NCBI GenBank assembly: GCA_964559295.1
Contig: CAZLGO010000030.1
Coordinates: 1-19,324 of the forward strand
Direction of reading: 5' to 3'
DNA from: CAZLGO01 sp964559295
GTDB taxonomy: Archaea; Methanobacteriota; Methanobacteria; Methanobacteriales; Methanobacteriaceae
Length of the DNA: 19,324 nt
Shown here: piece by piece, positions 7,508-14,782 of the stretch
How the letters are laid out: the number at the start of each line of letters is the position of its first letter
Position numbering within the stretch: position 1 is the first letter of the stretch
The notes under the pieces: model-generated
What the model saw: only the letters and a program-made list of their open reading frames with translations
What the model was told of the DNA's origin: nothing
Database searches by the model: none
Position numbers and translations under genes: made by a program

Positions 7508-7990
7508 CTACAACATTTTGGTTGAGCTGAAATCTTCTTTTACAATGTTTAAAACCGTTTGTGTATAGGTTCTTTGGGTATCTGGTTCTTTTAACAATCC
7601 TTTTATGAATCTATCAAGGTCGTTTGTATCTTTGAATCTTGCTATCAATATTGCATCGAATTCACCAGTTACATCATACATGCCCAGTATGTTTTTATGA
7701 TAGGCTGCTTTGTCTTCCCAATCTCGCAGAAATCCTCCCTTTACTCTCACACCAATTACAGTAGTCAGTTTATAGCCAAGTTTCCCGTGATCAATCAGAG
7801 GAACGAATTTTTTAATAATTCCTGTTTTTATGAGTTTTTCTACCCGGTTGTGCACGGTACCGATAGATACTCCCAATCTACGAGAGATTTTCCTATAAGA
7901 CATTCTACCATCCTCGTTGAGCAAATTTAGGATTTTTTTATCTGTTTCATCTATTTTGACAGTTTTTTGGGTCTCATCATCCTTTTTCAT
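7508..7990 (-). CDS. Lrp/AsnC family transcriptional regulator
   Basis: This is a 160-aa feast/famine regulator. An AsnC-type helix-turn-helix occupies about residues 13-61 (IDETDKKILNLLNEDGR, then YRKISRRLGVSIGTVHNRVEKL). The RAM ligand/dimerisation domain follows, with VTGEFDAILIARFKD (about 107-121) and a C-terminal QRTYTQTVLNIVKE strand. The frame is open to a TTG at 8014, but GGTGAT (7995-8000) lies 4 nt before the ATG at 7990, so I take that start. The 129-bp region to the divergent 8120 gene is very AT-rich, with several TATA-like runs. Lrp proteins commonly bind such a region and regulate themselves and the neighbour. The effector is unknown. Confidence 0.9.
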   Translation of the reverse strand: MKKDDETQKTVKIDETDKKILNLLNEDGRMSYRKISRRLGVSIGTVHNRVEKLIKTGIIKKFVPLIDHGKLGYKLTTVIGVRVKGGFLRDWEDKAAYHKNILGMYDVTGEFDAILIARFKDTNDLDRFIKGLLKEPDTQRTYTQTVLNIVKEDFSSTKML

Positions 7991-8119
7991 CCACATCACC
8001 ATTTTAATGAACAATGTTTATATATTTTTCAATTATATCATCAATATTTATACATTTTTTATTAAAATATGGAAACAATTTAAATATAAGTTTTTCTATC
8101 ATAATCAAATGGTGATACA
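7991..8119. promoter_or_regulatory. Divergent promoter region between Lrp-type regulator and 73-aa gene
   Basis: This is an AT-rich spacer between divergent starts. Plus-strand TATA-like TTTAAATATA at about 8079-8088 would start transcription near 8111, at the GGTGAT (8111-8116) that precedes the ATG at 8120. On the minus strand, TATA-like runs occur near 8018-8030 and 8047-8056. The second would give a leader of about 35 nt that contains the GGTGAT at 7995-8000. It is a likely site of autoregulation by the Lrp-type protein, but no clear palindromic operator was identified. Confidence 0.5.
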
Positions 8120-8341
8120 ATGAAGTCATTAAGCAAAGAGGCTATAAAAATGAGATACATGACTCTCCTAAAAAGAGGCATCATACATGATGACGAATGT
8201 GAATCAGACATAAGAAAATTAGATATTGACCCATGCATGTTGAGAATGGTACAGAAATTTGATGATTACTTTGTGCCAGGAACTGTTCTGATCAGTGAAA
8301 AGGCAAGTTACAAATTACGTGTTGAATATCCTGTTGAATAA
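8120..8341 (+). CDS. Small conserved-looking hypothetical protein, 73 aa
   Basis: The ORF begins at ATG with a strong GGTGAT site three nt upstream and a TATA-like box about 27 bp further up, so it is very likely expressed. The product is acidic to neutral. It has an N-terminal helical part (KEAIKMRYMTLLKRGII), two Cys (about 27 and 39) and a short strand-rich end (FVPGTVLISEKASYKLRVEY). There is no signal peptide or membrane span. I do not recognise the family. It is divergent from the Lrp-type regulator and is the natural candidate target of that regulator. A strong hairpin follows it at 8372-8409. Confidence 0.65.
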   Translation: MKSLSKEAIKMRYMTLLKRGIIHDDECESDIRKLDIDPCMLRMVQKFDDYFVPGTVLISEKASYKLRVEYPVE

Positions 8342-8371
8342 TCATCCCAAACTTAAGGTGAATATGAAAGA

Positions 8372-8409
8372 CCCTAAACCCCACCCCCTCTATCTTCAGG
8401 GGTTTAGGG
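8372..8409. terminator. Strong GC-rich hairpin between convergent genes
   Basis: Perfect 11-bp arms (CCCTAAACCCC at 8372-8382 and its complement at 8399-8409) enclose a 16-nt pyrimidine-rich loop. It lies between the stop of the 73-aa gene and that of the convergent CARF-like regulator. No long T-run follows directly, though TTTTTTTAT begins about 20 bp on (8420). It could be a bidirectional terminator or 3'-end stabiliser; a relic of a hairpin-ended mobile element is an alternative. Confidence 0.5.
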
Positions 8410-8440
8410 CATTAGTTCGGATCATCAGCTTTTTTTATAA

Positions 8441-8989
8441 CTAAACAATTGCAAGCATCCCAGTTTGTGTTATCTTGTATTTTTCAAAGGTTTGTGGTTG
8501 TTTTACCAACCCTAATTCAATAAGCTTGTTTAGATGTTTGTACACCGTAGATCGTGATATTCCTACTTTTTTTCCAATTTCAACAGCACTTAGATCTTCT
8601 TGGGACAATACCTCAAGAATCTTTGATTTTTTAGCTGATAAATCTAATTTTAAAGGGGGCAACCTTATAACCTGACCATTATAGCAGGTGAAAATGGCAT
8701 CTGCACCTTCTTTACTTGCTACAAAAGCCAGCAGTGGACCCACTCCATTACCATCAAATGCAACGAAAACCTTGCCATGTTTTTTTGCCCCTTTTATGAT
8801 GTTGGCGATCTTATTGCTTGCTTTTACAGGATCTCCTGTTTCTATTTTAACATTTCCTCCTTTGAAGAACTTATCTAAACCTGTTTCTTTATGACCTTTT
8901 TCATGCAAACTGATTAAACCTTCTGCTTGAGTTTTAATGGAGACATCAAAAAGACATCTTTCTTCCAAATTTGTGATCAGTGTCTTCAT
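8441..8989 (-). CDS. CARF-like plus winged-helix transcriptional regulator
   Basis: This is a 182-aa two-domain protein. The N-terminal about 115 residues are alpha/beta (MKTLITNLEERCLFDVSI, then KVFVAFDGNGVGPLLAFVASKEGADAIFTC). They look like a Rossmann-like ligand domain of the CARF/Csa3 type, in which AFDGNGVG stands where a glycine-rich NxTGGT loop is usual. The C-terminal about 65 residues are a winged helix (LSAVEIGKKVGISRSTVYKHLNKLIELGLV). The linker GQVIRLPPLKLDLS is of the kind that joins CARF and HTH domains. The frame is open from GTG at 9013, but GGTGAT at 8993-8998 points to the ATG at 8989. No CRISPR or cas gene is in view, so any link to cyclic oligonucleotide signalling is speculative. 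It is divergent from the glutamate synthase genes and may regulate them. Confidence 0.75.
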   Translation of the reverse strand: MKTLITNLEERCLFDVSIKTQAEGLISLHEKGHKETGLDKFFKGGNVKIETGDPVKASNKIANIIKGAKKHGKVFVAFDGNGVGPLLAFVASKEGADAIFTCYNGQVIRLPPLKLDLSAKKSKILEVLSQEDLSAVEIGKKVGISRSTVYKHLNKLIELGLVKQPQTFEKYKITQTGMLAIV

Positions 8990-9024
8990 TTTATCACCTG
9001 TAATAACACACACACTATAATGAT

Positions 9025-9049
9025 CTATATATGTCTCATATATATATAG
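9025..9049. promoter_or_regulatory. AT-rich inverted repeat upstream of the CARF-like regulator
   Basis: CTATATAT (9025-9032) and its exact complement ATATATAG (9042-9049) flank a short spacer containing GTCTC. The repeat overlaps the likely minus-strand TATA region, 36-60 bp above the ATG at 8989. It could be an operator for autoregulation by the winged-helix protein. Low-complexity AT sequence makes chance symmetry likelier here than elsewhere. Confidence 0.35.
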
Positions 9050-9131
9050 AATCGTCTAACTTCCTTATCCTAAAAGGGCAAACATTTATTAATCGGATAT
9101 AGTGTAGGATCATCAAGTATAGATAGGGGGT

Positions 9132-9815
9132 ATTACAACGACTTTAAGCGAAAAAATAATTTCTGGAGAAGATCTGACAACACGCTCTGTGAATGTGGAA
9201 ATAAAAAAAGCACTTTCTGAGAATGACGAACGTCTTGTAATAGATACTACAAGAGAGTTGGATTCCATAGCCGTAGGAATAGGCAAAGAAACTGAAATCA
9301 CCTTAAAGGGTAATGGTGGAGATTTTGTTGGAGCACTTAACGATGGTGCTAAAATAAAAATTGAGGGAGACACTGGTCGTTATGTTGGTAATAATATGAC
9401 AGCTGGCGAGATCATTGTAGAAGGATCTGCAGGTGATGGTGTTGGATTTGGAACATACAATGGGACCATTGTGGTACACTCAGATGCTGGTAATGCTGTG
9501 GGTCAACTAAACAAAGGAGGAACCATTATAATCGATGGAGATATTGGTGATTTGGCTGGTCTTTATATGTTAAAAGGAGACATCATTGTCACAGGTAATG
9601 CAGGTTCAAACACAGGCGATTGGATGATTGGAGGCACCATTTATGTTGGAGGATCTTTTGATACCGGGACCAATACAGAGGTTCGGAAGCTGACTTCGGA
9701 AGATAAGCAAAAACTAAGAAAAATATTTAGAAAGTACAAAATAAATGCAAATATAAAAGATTTCAAAAAAATAGAGCCTAAAAAATTAAGACCATTTTAC
9801 GGTGATCAAAAATGA
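9132..9815 (+). CDS. Glutamate synthase GXGXG-domain subunit (GltB C-terminal domain type)
   Basis: This is a stand-alone version of the right-handed beta-helix domain at the C-terminus of bacterial glutamate synthase, with the repeated G-xx-G-x-G pattern (GNGGDFVGALNDG, GDTGRYVGNNMTAG, GSAGDGVGFGTYNG, GNAVGQLNKGG, GDIGDLAGLYMLKG, GNAGSNTGDWMIGG). It gives structural support between the glutaminase and FMN sites. The first usual start is GTG at 9189, which has no ribosome binding site. The frame stays open upstream to a stop at 9120-9122 and reads TTTLSEKIISGEDLTTRSV, which looks like genuine protein. AGGGGG lies at 9124-9130 just before an ATT at 9132. I therefore include the extension as probable; the certain part is 9189-9815. 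It overlaps the next gene by ATGA (9812-9815), so they are co-translated. Confidence 0.88.
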   Translation: MTTTLSEKIISGEDLTTRSVNVEIKKALSENDERLVIDTTRELDSIAVGIGKETEITLKGNGGDFVGALNDGAKIKIEGDTGRYVGNNMTAGEIIVEGSAGDGVGFGTYNGTIVVHSDAGNAVGQLNKGGTIIIDGDIGDLAGLYMLKGDIIVTGNAGSNTGDWMIGGTIYVGGSFDTGTNTEVRKLTSEDKQKLRKIFRKYKINANIKDFKKIEPKKLRPFYGDQK

Positions 9816-11671
9816 AACAGATTCTTCTGGTGGATCCAGAAAAATGTGATGGTTGCGGTGACTGTATCGAAGCATGTGCTAAGATCAATGGTGAAAGTGT
9901 TTTGTTTCTCCATGAGATGACCGAGGGTTATCAAGCAGTTGTTTGTCAGCAATGCATAGATCCAGCATGTGTTCGAGGATGTTTCAGGGACGCAATTTAT
10001 CGTGAAAGAGACATAGTAAGAATAAATAATGATCTTTGTGTTGGATGCAAATTATGCATGTTAATGTGTCCTATCGGTGCTATAACTTACACAGAAGAAA
10101 GAATGTTGAAATGTGAGCGATGCATTGATGTAAATGGCGGAAAACCAGCGTGTATCGAGGCTTGTGAACCTCAATGTTTAGAAGCAGTCGATGTTAAAGA
10201 ATTCGCCGTAGATCTTCAAAGGGGATTTAAAATAGGTGAATCATTAAGTCCTCCGTTTTTTTCCCCGAGTTCACCAGCTTCTGATCTTGCAGCTGCTACA
10301 CAAGGACTCTGTGTTTTCTGTGGTACATGTGAGGTCGTATGTCCAACCGATGCCATAAATATAGTTGATGATGAACCAGAAATTGATAAAACAAGATGTA
10401 TCATGTGTGGTTCTTGTCTTGCTGCATGTCCGGTTTTGATACCAAGTGGTGCAGGTAGTATTTGGGATCCAAGAACCATAGCAGCTATAAGATACACATC
10501 AAAGGCTGGAAAATATGTACTTCGTGGTTTTGGTACTGAAAGGCGCCTTCCTAATTTCGATGATCTTATAATCGTGCCTGCCCAGGCATCAATACCTCCT
10601 GTGGACAAATACAGAGAACCATGCAACACCCAGGTTGTCTTGGGTACCAGATATGCAGAAGAACCTCTTGTTTTAGAAACTCCTATTATGATCGCCGGTA
10701 TGTCATTTGGTGCTTTAAGTAAAGAGGCTAAGTTAGCACTTGCTAAAGGTTCATCACTTGTGGGCTCATGTGCAAACACTGGTGAAGGAGGAATGCTACC
10801 AGAAGAGAGGGAATATGCTGACAATCTGATTGTGCAGTATTCATCTGGTAGATTTGGAGTATCTGCCGACTATCTTAATGTTTCAGATGCTATTGAAGTT
10901 AAAATTGGACAAGGTGCAAAGCCAGGAATGGGGGGACACCTCATGGCAGAAAAAGTAAGCCCAGAGGTAGCAGAAATTAGGGGTATTCCACTTGGAACAG
11001 ATGCCCTGAGCCCTGCAAGATTCCTTGATGCCACACTGGCTGGAGATCTCGCAAAGCACATTGAACTTTTAAGAGAGGTAACAGATTGGCGAGTTCCAAT
11101 ATTAGTCAAATTGGGTCCTGGTAGAGTAGACGAAGATGTGAAATTAGTCGCAGAAGCCGGGGCAGATATAATATCTGTCGATGGAATGGAAGGTGGAACA
11201 GGTGCAGCTCCAGAGGTCGTTATAGAACATACAGGTGTTCCAACTCTTGCTGCATTAGTGCAAGCTGTAAGAGGACTTGAAGAGATAGGAATGAAGGATA
11301 AGATCGACCTTATAATTACAGGCGGAATAAGAAGTGGAGCAGATGTTGCAAAAGCCCTTGCTATGGGTGCAGATGCTGCCTATATTGGAACTGGGGCAAT
11401 GATAGCAATGGGTTGTCGTGCATGTCGTATGTGCTACACAGGAAAATGTCCTGTAGGGGTTGCAACACAGGAGCCAAGCTTAAGAGAAAGATTGGATGTT
11501 GAGTTAGGGGCTATGAGGGTTGCAAATTACATAAAAGCTATGACGGAAGAGACTAAGATGTTGGCACAACTTACAGGACACGATGACATACGTAAGTTCT
11601 CAAAAGACGATCTTAGAGCGTTAGATACAAATACAGCAGCAATAACAGGCGTAAAACTAATGGGACTGTAA
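9812..11671 (+). CDS. gltB: Glutamate synthase FMN/Fe-S subunit fused to an N-terminal polyferredoxin
   Basis: This 619-aa protein makes glutamate from 2-oxoglutarate and ammonia delivered from glutamine. The N-terminus is a HycB/CooF-like ferredoxin with four [4Fe-4S] motifs: Cys12/15/18/22, 45/48/53/57, 76/79/82/86 and 101/104/114/118. Next is a two-cluster ferredoxin (Cys167/170/173/177 and 196/199/202/206). Residues about 225-619 are the FMN-binding central domain of glutamate synthase: MSFGALSKEAKLALAKG, NTGEGG, KIGQGAKPGMGGHL, SVDGMEGGTGAAP and ITGGIRSG. A Cys cluster follows in GCRACRMCYTGKCPVGVATQ (Cys535/538/541/546), the site of the [3Fe-4S] centre in this family. The electron donor is probably reduced ferredoxin. 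The glutaminase subunit is not in the window and must be encoded elsewhere. The ATG overlaps the upstream stop. Confidence 0.93.
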   Translation: MKQILLVDPEKCDGCGDCIEACAKINGESVLFLHEMTEGYQAVVCQQCIDPACVRGCFRDAIYRERDIVRINNDLCVGCKLCMLMCPIGAITYTEERMLKCERCIDVNGGKPACIEACEPQCLEAVDVKEFAVDLQRGFKIGESLSPPFFSPSSPASDLAAATQGLCVFCGTCEVVCPTDAINIVDDEPEIDKTRCIMCGSCLAACPVLIPSGAGSIWDPRTIAAIRYTSKAGKYVLRGFGTERRLPNFDDLIIVPAQASIPPVDKYREPCNTQVVLGTRYAEEPLVLETPIMIAGMSFGALSKEAKLALAKGSSLVGSCANTGEGGMLPEEREYADNLIVQYSSGRFGVSADYLNVSDAIEVKIGQGAKPGMGGHLMAEKVSPEVAEIRGIPLGTDALSPARFLDATLAGDLAKHIELLREVTDWRVPILVKLGPGRVDEDVKLVAEAGADIISVDGMEGGTGAAPEVVIEHTGVPTLAALVQAVRGLEEIGMKDKIDLIITGGIRSGADVAKALAMGADAAYIGTGAMIAMGCRACRMCYTGKCPVGVATQEPSLRERLDVELGAMRVANYIKAMTEETKMLAQLTGHDDIRKFSKDDLRALDTNTAAITGVKLMGL

Positions 11672-11680
11672 AGCACACTT

Positions 11681-11727
11681 GATCTGGGAGATCTTTGATC
11701 AATGAACAGATTGATTTTTTATTTTTT
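11681..11727 (+). terminator. Terminator-like hairpins and T-run after the glutamate synthase genes
   Basis: Two small hairpins follow the stop of the FMN subunit: GATCT-GGG-AGATC (11681-11693) and ATCAAT-gaacag-ATTGAT (11698-11715). The second is followed by TTTTTATTTTTT. The convergent DUF4013 gene ends at 11769, and the reverse strand also offers T-rich runs (11737-11762), so the gap may serve both genes. Confidence 0.5.
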
Positions 11728-11768
11728 GTAAGAATCAGAATAAAATAAAAAAAGAAAAAAAGGTTATT

Positions 11769-12446
11769 TTATCTTCCAGCAGTATATATCAGCGCTGCGG
11801 ATCTTGCTACGAACATGGAGAAATATGGATAAACTATCAAAGCGAGTATTATCCAGCCGAGTATTGGAATAATGCCTAAAACACTTGCTACAATGCCCAC
11901 AACGACTCCTATGATTATCATCACTATGTACCATACTATGTAGTTTCCCCATCCTATTTTTGCAATTATATCGAGTATCTCGCTGAATCTGAAGGCTGCA
12001 CCAAGATCGCCATCGTAATATGCCATGTTTGCCAGTGCCATTATAACTATTAAACCAATTATGAGTATTAATAGTATTCCAATGAGGGCAACTCCTCCCA
12101 TTAATCCAATTGCCGCCGCTGGTGAAACCATTGCGCCTACATTCTGCATACTCATCATTGATGCCCATGAACCTCCAATGATTATGGCCACAGGGATTAT
12201 AAAGTAAACTATTTCAACGACAAACACTTTAAGACCATCTATAAACATTTCACTCCATTCATCAAACTCTGGAAGCTCTGTTACACCTGCTATAGACGCC
12301 TTTAGGATTCTAAGCATGTAACCCATCATAAGAAACGCTGGGATAATCAGAAAGCTGAGGATAAACAAAATACCCAGTATAATCACTTTTGTCCAGTTGG
12401 AAGATGGATATGTTGCAGCGTCTGATATTATCTCTCCTAATTCCAT
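11769..12446 (-). CDS. DUF4013 family membrane protein
   Basis: This is a 225-aa integral membrane protein with about five to six hydrophobic spans. It has an N-terminal amphipathic start (MELGEIISDAATYPSSNW), a first span (VIILGILFILSFLIIPAFLM), then the family signature GYMLRILKASIAGVTELPEFDEWSEMFIDGLKVFVVEIVY. Several Gly/Ile-rich spans follow and the protein ends in ...FVARSAALIYTAGR. This pattern is that of DUF4013, common in Methanobacteriales and of unknown function. The frame is open from GTG 12455, but GGAGGTGA overlaps that codon and is ideally placed before the ATG at 12446, so the latter is used. TATA-like TTTTATAT at about 12493-12500 would give a leader of some 20 nt. Confidence 0.88.
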   Translation of the reverse strand: MELGEIISDAATYPSSNWTKVIILGILFILSFLIIPAFLMMGYMLRILKASIAGVTELPEFDEWSEMFIDGLKVFVVEIVYFIIPVAIIIGGSWASMMSMQNVGAMVSPAAAIGLMGGVALIGILLILIIGLIVIMALANMAYYDGDLGAAFRFSEILDIIAKIGWGNYIVWYIVMIIIGVVVGIVASVLGIIPILGWIILALIVYPYFSMFVARSAALIYTAGR

Positions 12447-12793
12447 GATTCTCACCTCCTTTTAGATGCTGATTATTGTTATGAAATACTTCCATATAAA
12501 ACCATAGCATTTAAAAAGAAAGACAAACTTTAAGATAATCCTTAAGGTAAAGCTGATGAGTAGTATCATTGAACAATATATGAGATATATCTTTCTGTTT
12601 TTAAACTTAACGTCAATAACGCCGGATTATAATGTGGTGCAGAACTTTATATTATATTATAGAAATATCATGCTTAACTATGATAACCGCAGATTGAAAA
12701 AGGAAGAATTAAAATCTGATGCCTCTGCATTTAATTTGCTTAAAAGCCTTTAAGATGATTATATTAAAATAAAAAACATTAGGGTGATTAAAC
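12447..12793. other. Intergenic region with divergent promoters and one doubtful small ORF
   Basis: This is a 347-bp AT-rich gap. Its left end holds the GGAGGTGA site and promoter of the DUF4013 gene. Its right end holds the methyltransferase promoter (TATA-like TTATATTAAAAT, about 12758-12769) and GGTGAT (12783-12788). Between them, an ORF from 12556 to 12753 (+, 65 aa) has only a weak AAGG site 8 nt upstream. It is rich in Asn, Leu and Tyr and resembles no family I know. It may be a small gene or chance. Confidence 0.4.
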
Positions 12794-13564
12794 ATGATCT
12801 TAGAAGGACCTCTGGGTCAATATCTCATGGGGTTAATTGAAAATCTCTTTGGAGAAGTTGAGGGTAAGAAAGCTCTGGACATAGGTTGTGGCTATGGTTA
12901 TTACACCTCTAAATTACTTCAATTGGGGTATGCTGTTGATGCTATAGATATTTCACCAGAGCATATTGATATTACCAAAAGAAGAATTAAAGAAACAGCT
13001 AATTATTCAAATGCTAATTTACATAACGTTGATCTATTTGAATTTGATACAAAAGAGAAATATGATGTTATTATTTGTTTGGAGGTACTGGAACATTTGG
13101 AAAAAGATATTAAAGCTTTAAAATTAATGAATGCTTGGCTCAAGGATGATGGAGCACTGATCATCAGCGTTCCCCATCGTGAGGATCTATGGAACTTCCG
13201 GGATGAAATGTCTGGACATCTTCGAAGATATTCAAAAGATGAGATGAAAAAGAAATTAGATATGGCAAATTTCAAAGTAAAAAAAATGTTATGTTATGGG
13301 TTTCCATTCATTAGATTCTTTTTAGGAATCTATTTGAAAATTGAAGAACGTTACGTAAAGATGAGAAATAGATCAAAAGTTAAGAAGACTGTAGGATCAA
13401 AAAATTCCCCAAAAAAATTAACCGTTAGAATATTTGCCTGGGGCATAAATAACCTGAAAAAAATAAGTACTATCTTAAGATATCTTTTTAAATTTGATAC
13501 ACTATTCATAAACACAGATCGGGGTTTTGGGTTAATAGTATTAGCTGAGAAGAAGAACCCTTAG
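12794..13564 (+). CDS. Class I SAM-dependent methyltransferase
   Basis: This 256-aa protein has a Rossmann methyltransferase domain of the UbiG/Methyltransf_11 kind. Motif I is ALDIGCGYGYYT (about residues 27-38), the acidic end of strand 2 is VDAIDISPEHI (about 48-58), and motif post-I/IV is YDVIICLEVLEHLEKD (90-105). DGALIISVPHRE (119-130) follows, and then GHLRRYSKDEM, a signature often seen in methyltransferases of cell-surface sugar or lipid pathways. The C-terminal about 100 residues are basic with a hydrophobic patch (CYGFPFIRFFLGIYLKI), perhaps for membrane contact. The substrate is unknown. The start is ATG with GGTGAT upstream. Its TAG stop overlaps the TAA stop of the convergent trm1. 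Confidence 0.88.
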   Translation: MILEGPLGQYLMGLIENLFGEVEGKKALDIGCGYGYYTSKLLQLGYAVDAIDISPEHIDITKRRIKETANYSNANLHNVDLFEFDTKEKYDVIICLEVLEHLEKDIKALKLMNAWLKDDGALIISVPHREDLWNFRDEMSGHLRRYSKDEMKKKLDMANFKVKKMLCYGFPFIRFFLGIYLKIEERYVKMRNRSKVKKTVGSKNSPKKLTVRIFAWGINNLKKISTILRYLFKFDTLFINTDRGFGLIVLAEKKNP

Positions 13565-14712
13565 GGAGATAAGTGACAAATAATTTCATCCAACACATCA
13601 ACTGTAGCATCTGTTTTAATTCCAGTTGGTTTAAAATGAGTTCTTGATGCAAAATAACCCCTATCTTTCAGCGTTTCTAAAACCTTTGCTATTGGAGGAA
13701 CACTTATTTTTAATTTTTTGCAAATCTCATGAAGATCATAGTAGGTTGCAGGGGCATTAGATTCATCATAACACATCTTCAAGATTTTTGAGGCTTCCTT
13801 TTTCTTATTGATCTTTATTTGGGGTATGATTTCTAACATACCATCTAAAAAATCACCATCGAGTATACTTTCGCACCACAGTGGTCCTGCAATTTTAAAT
13901 GGTTTAGCGCAGATAGGACATTTCCATTGTGGAATTTGGGGAGTTATCCTCTTACATGCTCTGTAAAGACAATTTTCACAATGTAGGATGTATCCCAAAT
14001 CTTTCAAAGATTTATCAGTTATTTTTGTCCCTTTTTTTATTGTCATATAGGCTCTCATGTAGTGCAGCGTACTGTGCGAAAATCTTACTTCAATACTTTT
14101 TTTATACTTTGCAAAGGTCCTTGCTATGAAACCCAAAAGTATCCTCATTCCGATTTCATGACAATATTCAGTTTTGAGGGGCATTGAGTTGTATTTTCTG
14201 ACACATGGCTTTTTGTAAGTTCCACATAATGAGGAGGTATCTGTGGCAGTTATGCACAACATTCCTCCAGATTTTAAGGCAACTGCAGCAGACTCGACAT
14301 AGTAAGAAGGACTCCCAAAGGGATCTATGTCCACAACATCAAACTTTCCTTGATTTTTTCTAAGAAAGATGTTTGCGTCCTCTCTAAACACATTCACATT
14401 ATTCAAATTGTTAATCATGACGTTTTCCTTTGTAAAACGAGTTGCTAATGGATTTATATCATTTATTGTTACTTCATAAACACCTTCTATCTCCTTTGCA
14501 TATCTTATCCCTCTGATTCCAGATCCTCCAAATACATCGCATATAGAGATTTCATGTCCCTTATCAATTTGAAATTTCCTTATAGCAAGCACAGACAAAT
14601 CTCTGTTAAGTTCCATGTCTGGGTTATAGAAAACCGGTGCCTTCGATGAGATCCTATCAAAAGAAGGGACTTTTATCGTAACCTGACCTTCGCGAACAAT
14701 TTTATCATGCAT
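13561..14712 (-). CDS. trm1: tRNA (guanine(26)-N(2))-dimethyltransferase Trm1
   Basis: Trm1 dimethylates G26 at the hinge of the tRNA D-arm and anticodon arm, using two SAM. The 383-aa length fits archaeal Trm1. Visible marks are EGQVTIKVPS at the N-terminus, APVFYNPDMELNRDLSVLAI, the SAM motif DVFGGSGIRGIRYAKE (about 59-74), NDINPLA, the catalytic DIDPFGSPSYY (128-138), and ATDTSSLCGTY. A zinc-binding pair CENC (245-248) and CPIC (265-268) follows, then PLWCESILDGDF. The C-terminal part is a winged-helix-like domain (YYDLHEICKKLKISVPPIAKVLETL). The start is ATG 14712, with CAGGTAA about 8 nt upstream. It is divergent from the CPBP gene across 70 bp. Confidence 0.96.
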   Translation of the reverse strand: MHDKIVREGQVTIKVPSFDRISSKAPVFYNPDMELNRDLSVLAIRKFQIDKGHEISICDVFGGSGIRGIRYAKEIEGVYEVTINDINPLATRFTKENVMINNLNNVNVFREDANIFLRKNQGKFDVVDIDPFGSPSYYVESAAVALKSGGMLCITATDTSSLCGTYKKPCVRKYNSMPLKTEYCHEIGMRILLGFIARTFAKYKKSIEVRFSHSTLHYMRAYMTIKKGTKITDKSLKDLGYILHCENCLYRACKRITPQIPQWKCPICAKPFKIAGPLWCESILDGDFLDGMLEIIPQIKINKKKEASKILKMCYDESNAPATYYDLHEICKKLKISVPPIAKVLETLKDRGYFASRTHFKPTGIKTDATVDVLDEIICHLSP

Positions 14713-14782
14713 ATTTATTACCTGAAAGCAACTTAGTTAACATGTTTCTGTTTAGCGGATAGGAGGGATTAGTGTATCTCAA

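Noticed and set aside
10216..10824. Minus-strand ORF of 202 codons inside the glutamate synthase gene
   Set aside because: It lies wholly opposite the ferredoxin and FMN domains, shows no family features and reflects codon bias of the real gene.
11764..12168. 134-codon minus-strand ORF overlapping the DUF4013 gene
   Set aside because: It is in another frame of the same strand as the well-marked DUF4013 protein, with Asn/Arg/Ser-rich translation and no start signals.
12556..12753. 65-aa plus-strand ORF as a definite gene
   Set aside because: It has a weak ribosome site, no recognisable motif and an AT-rich setting where such ORFs are frequent. It is mentioned only within the intergenic entry.
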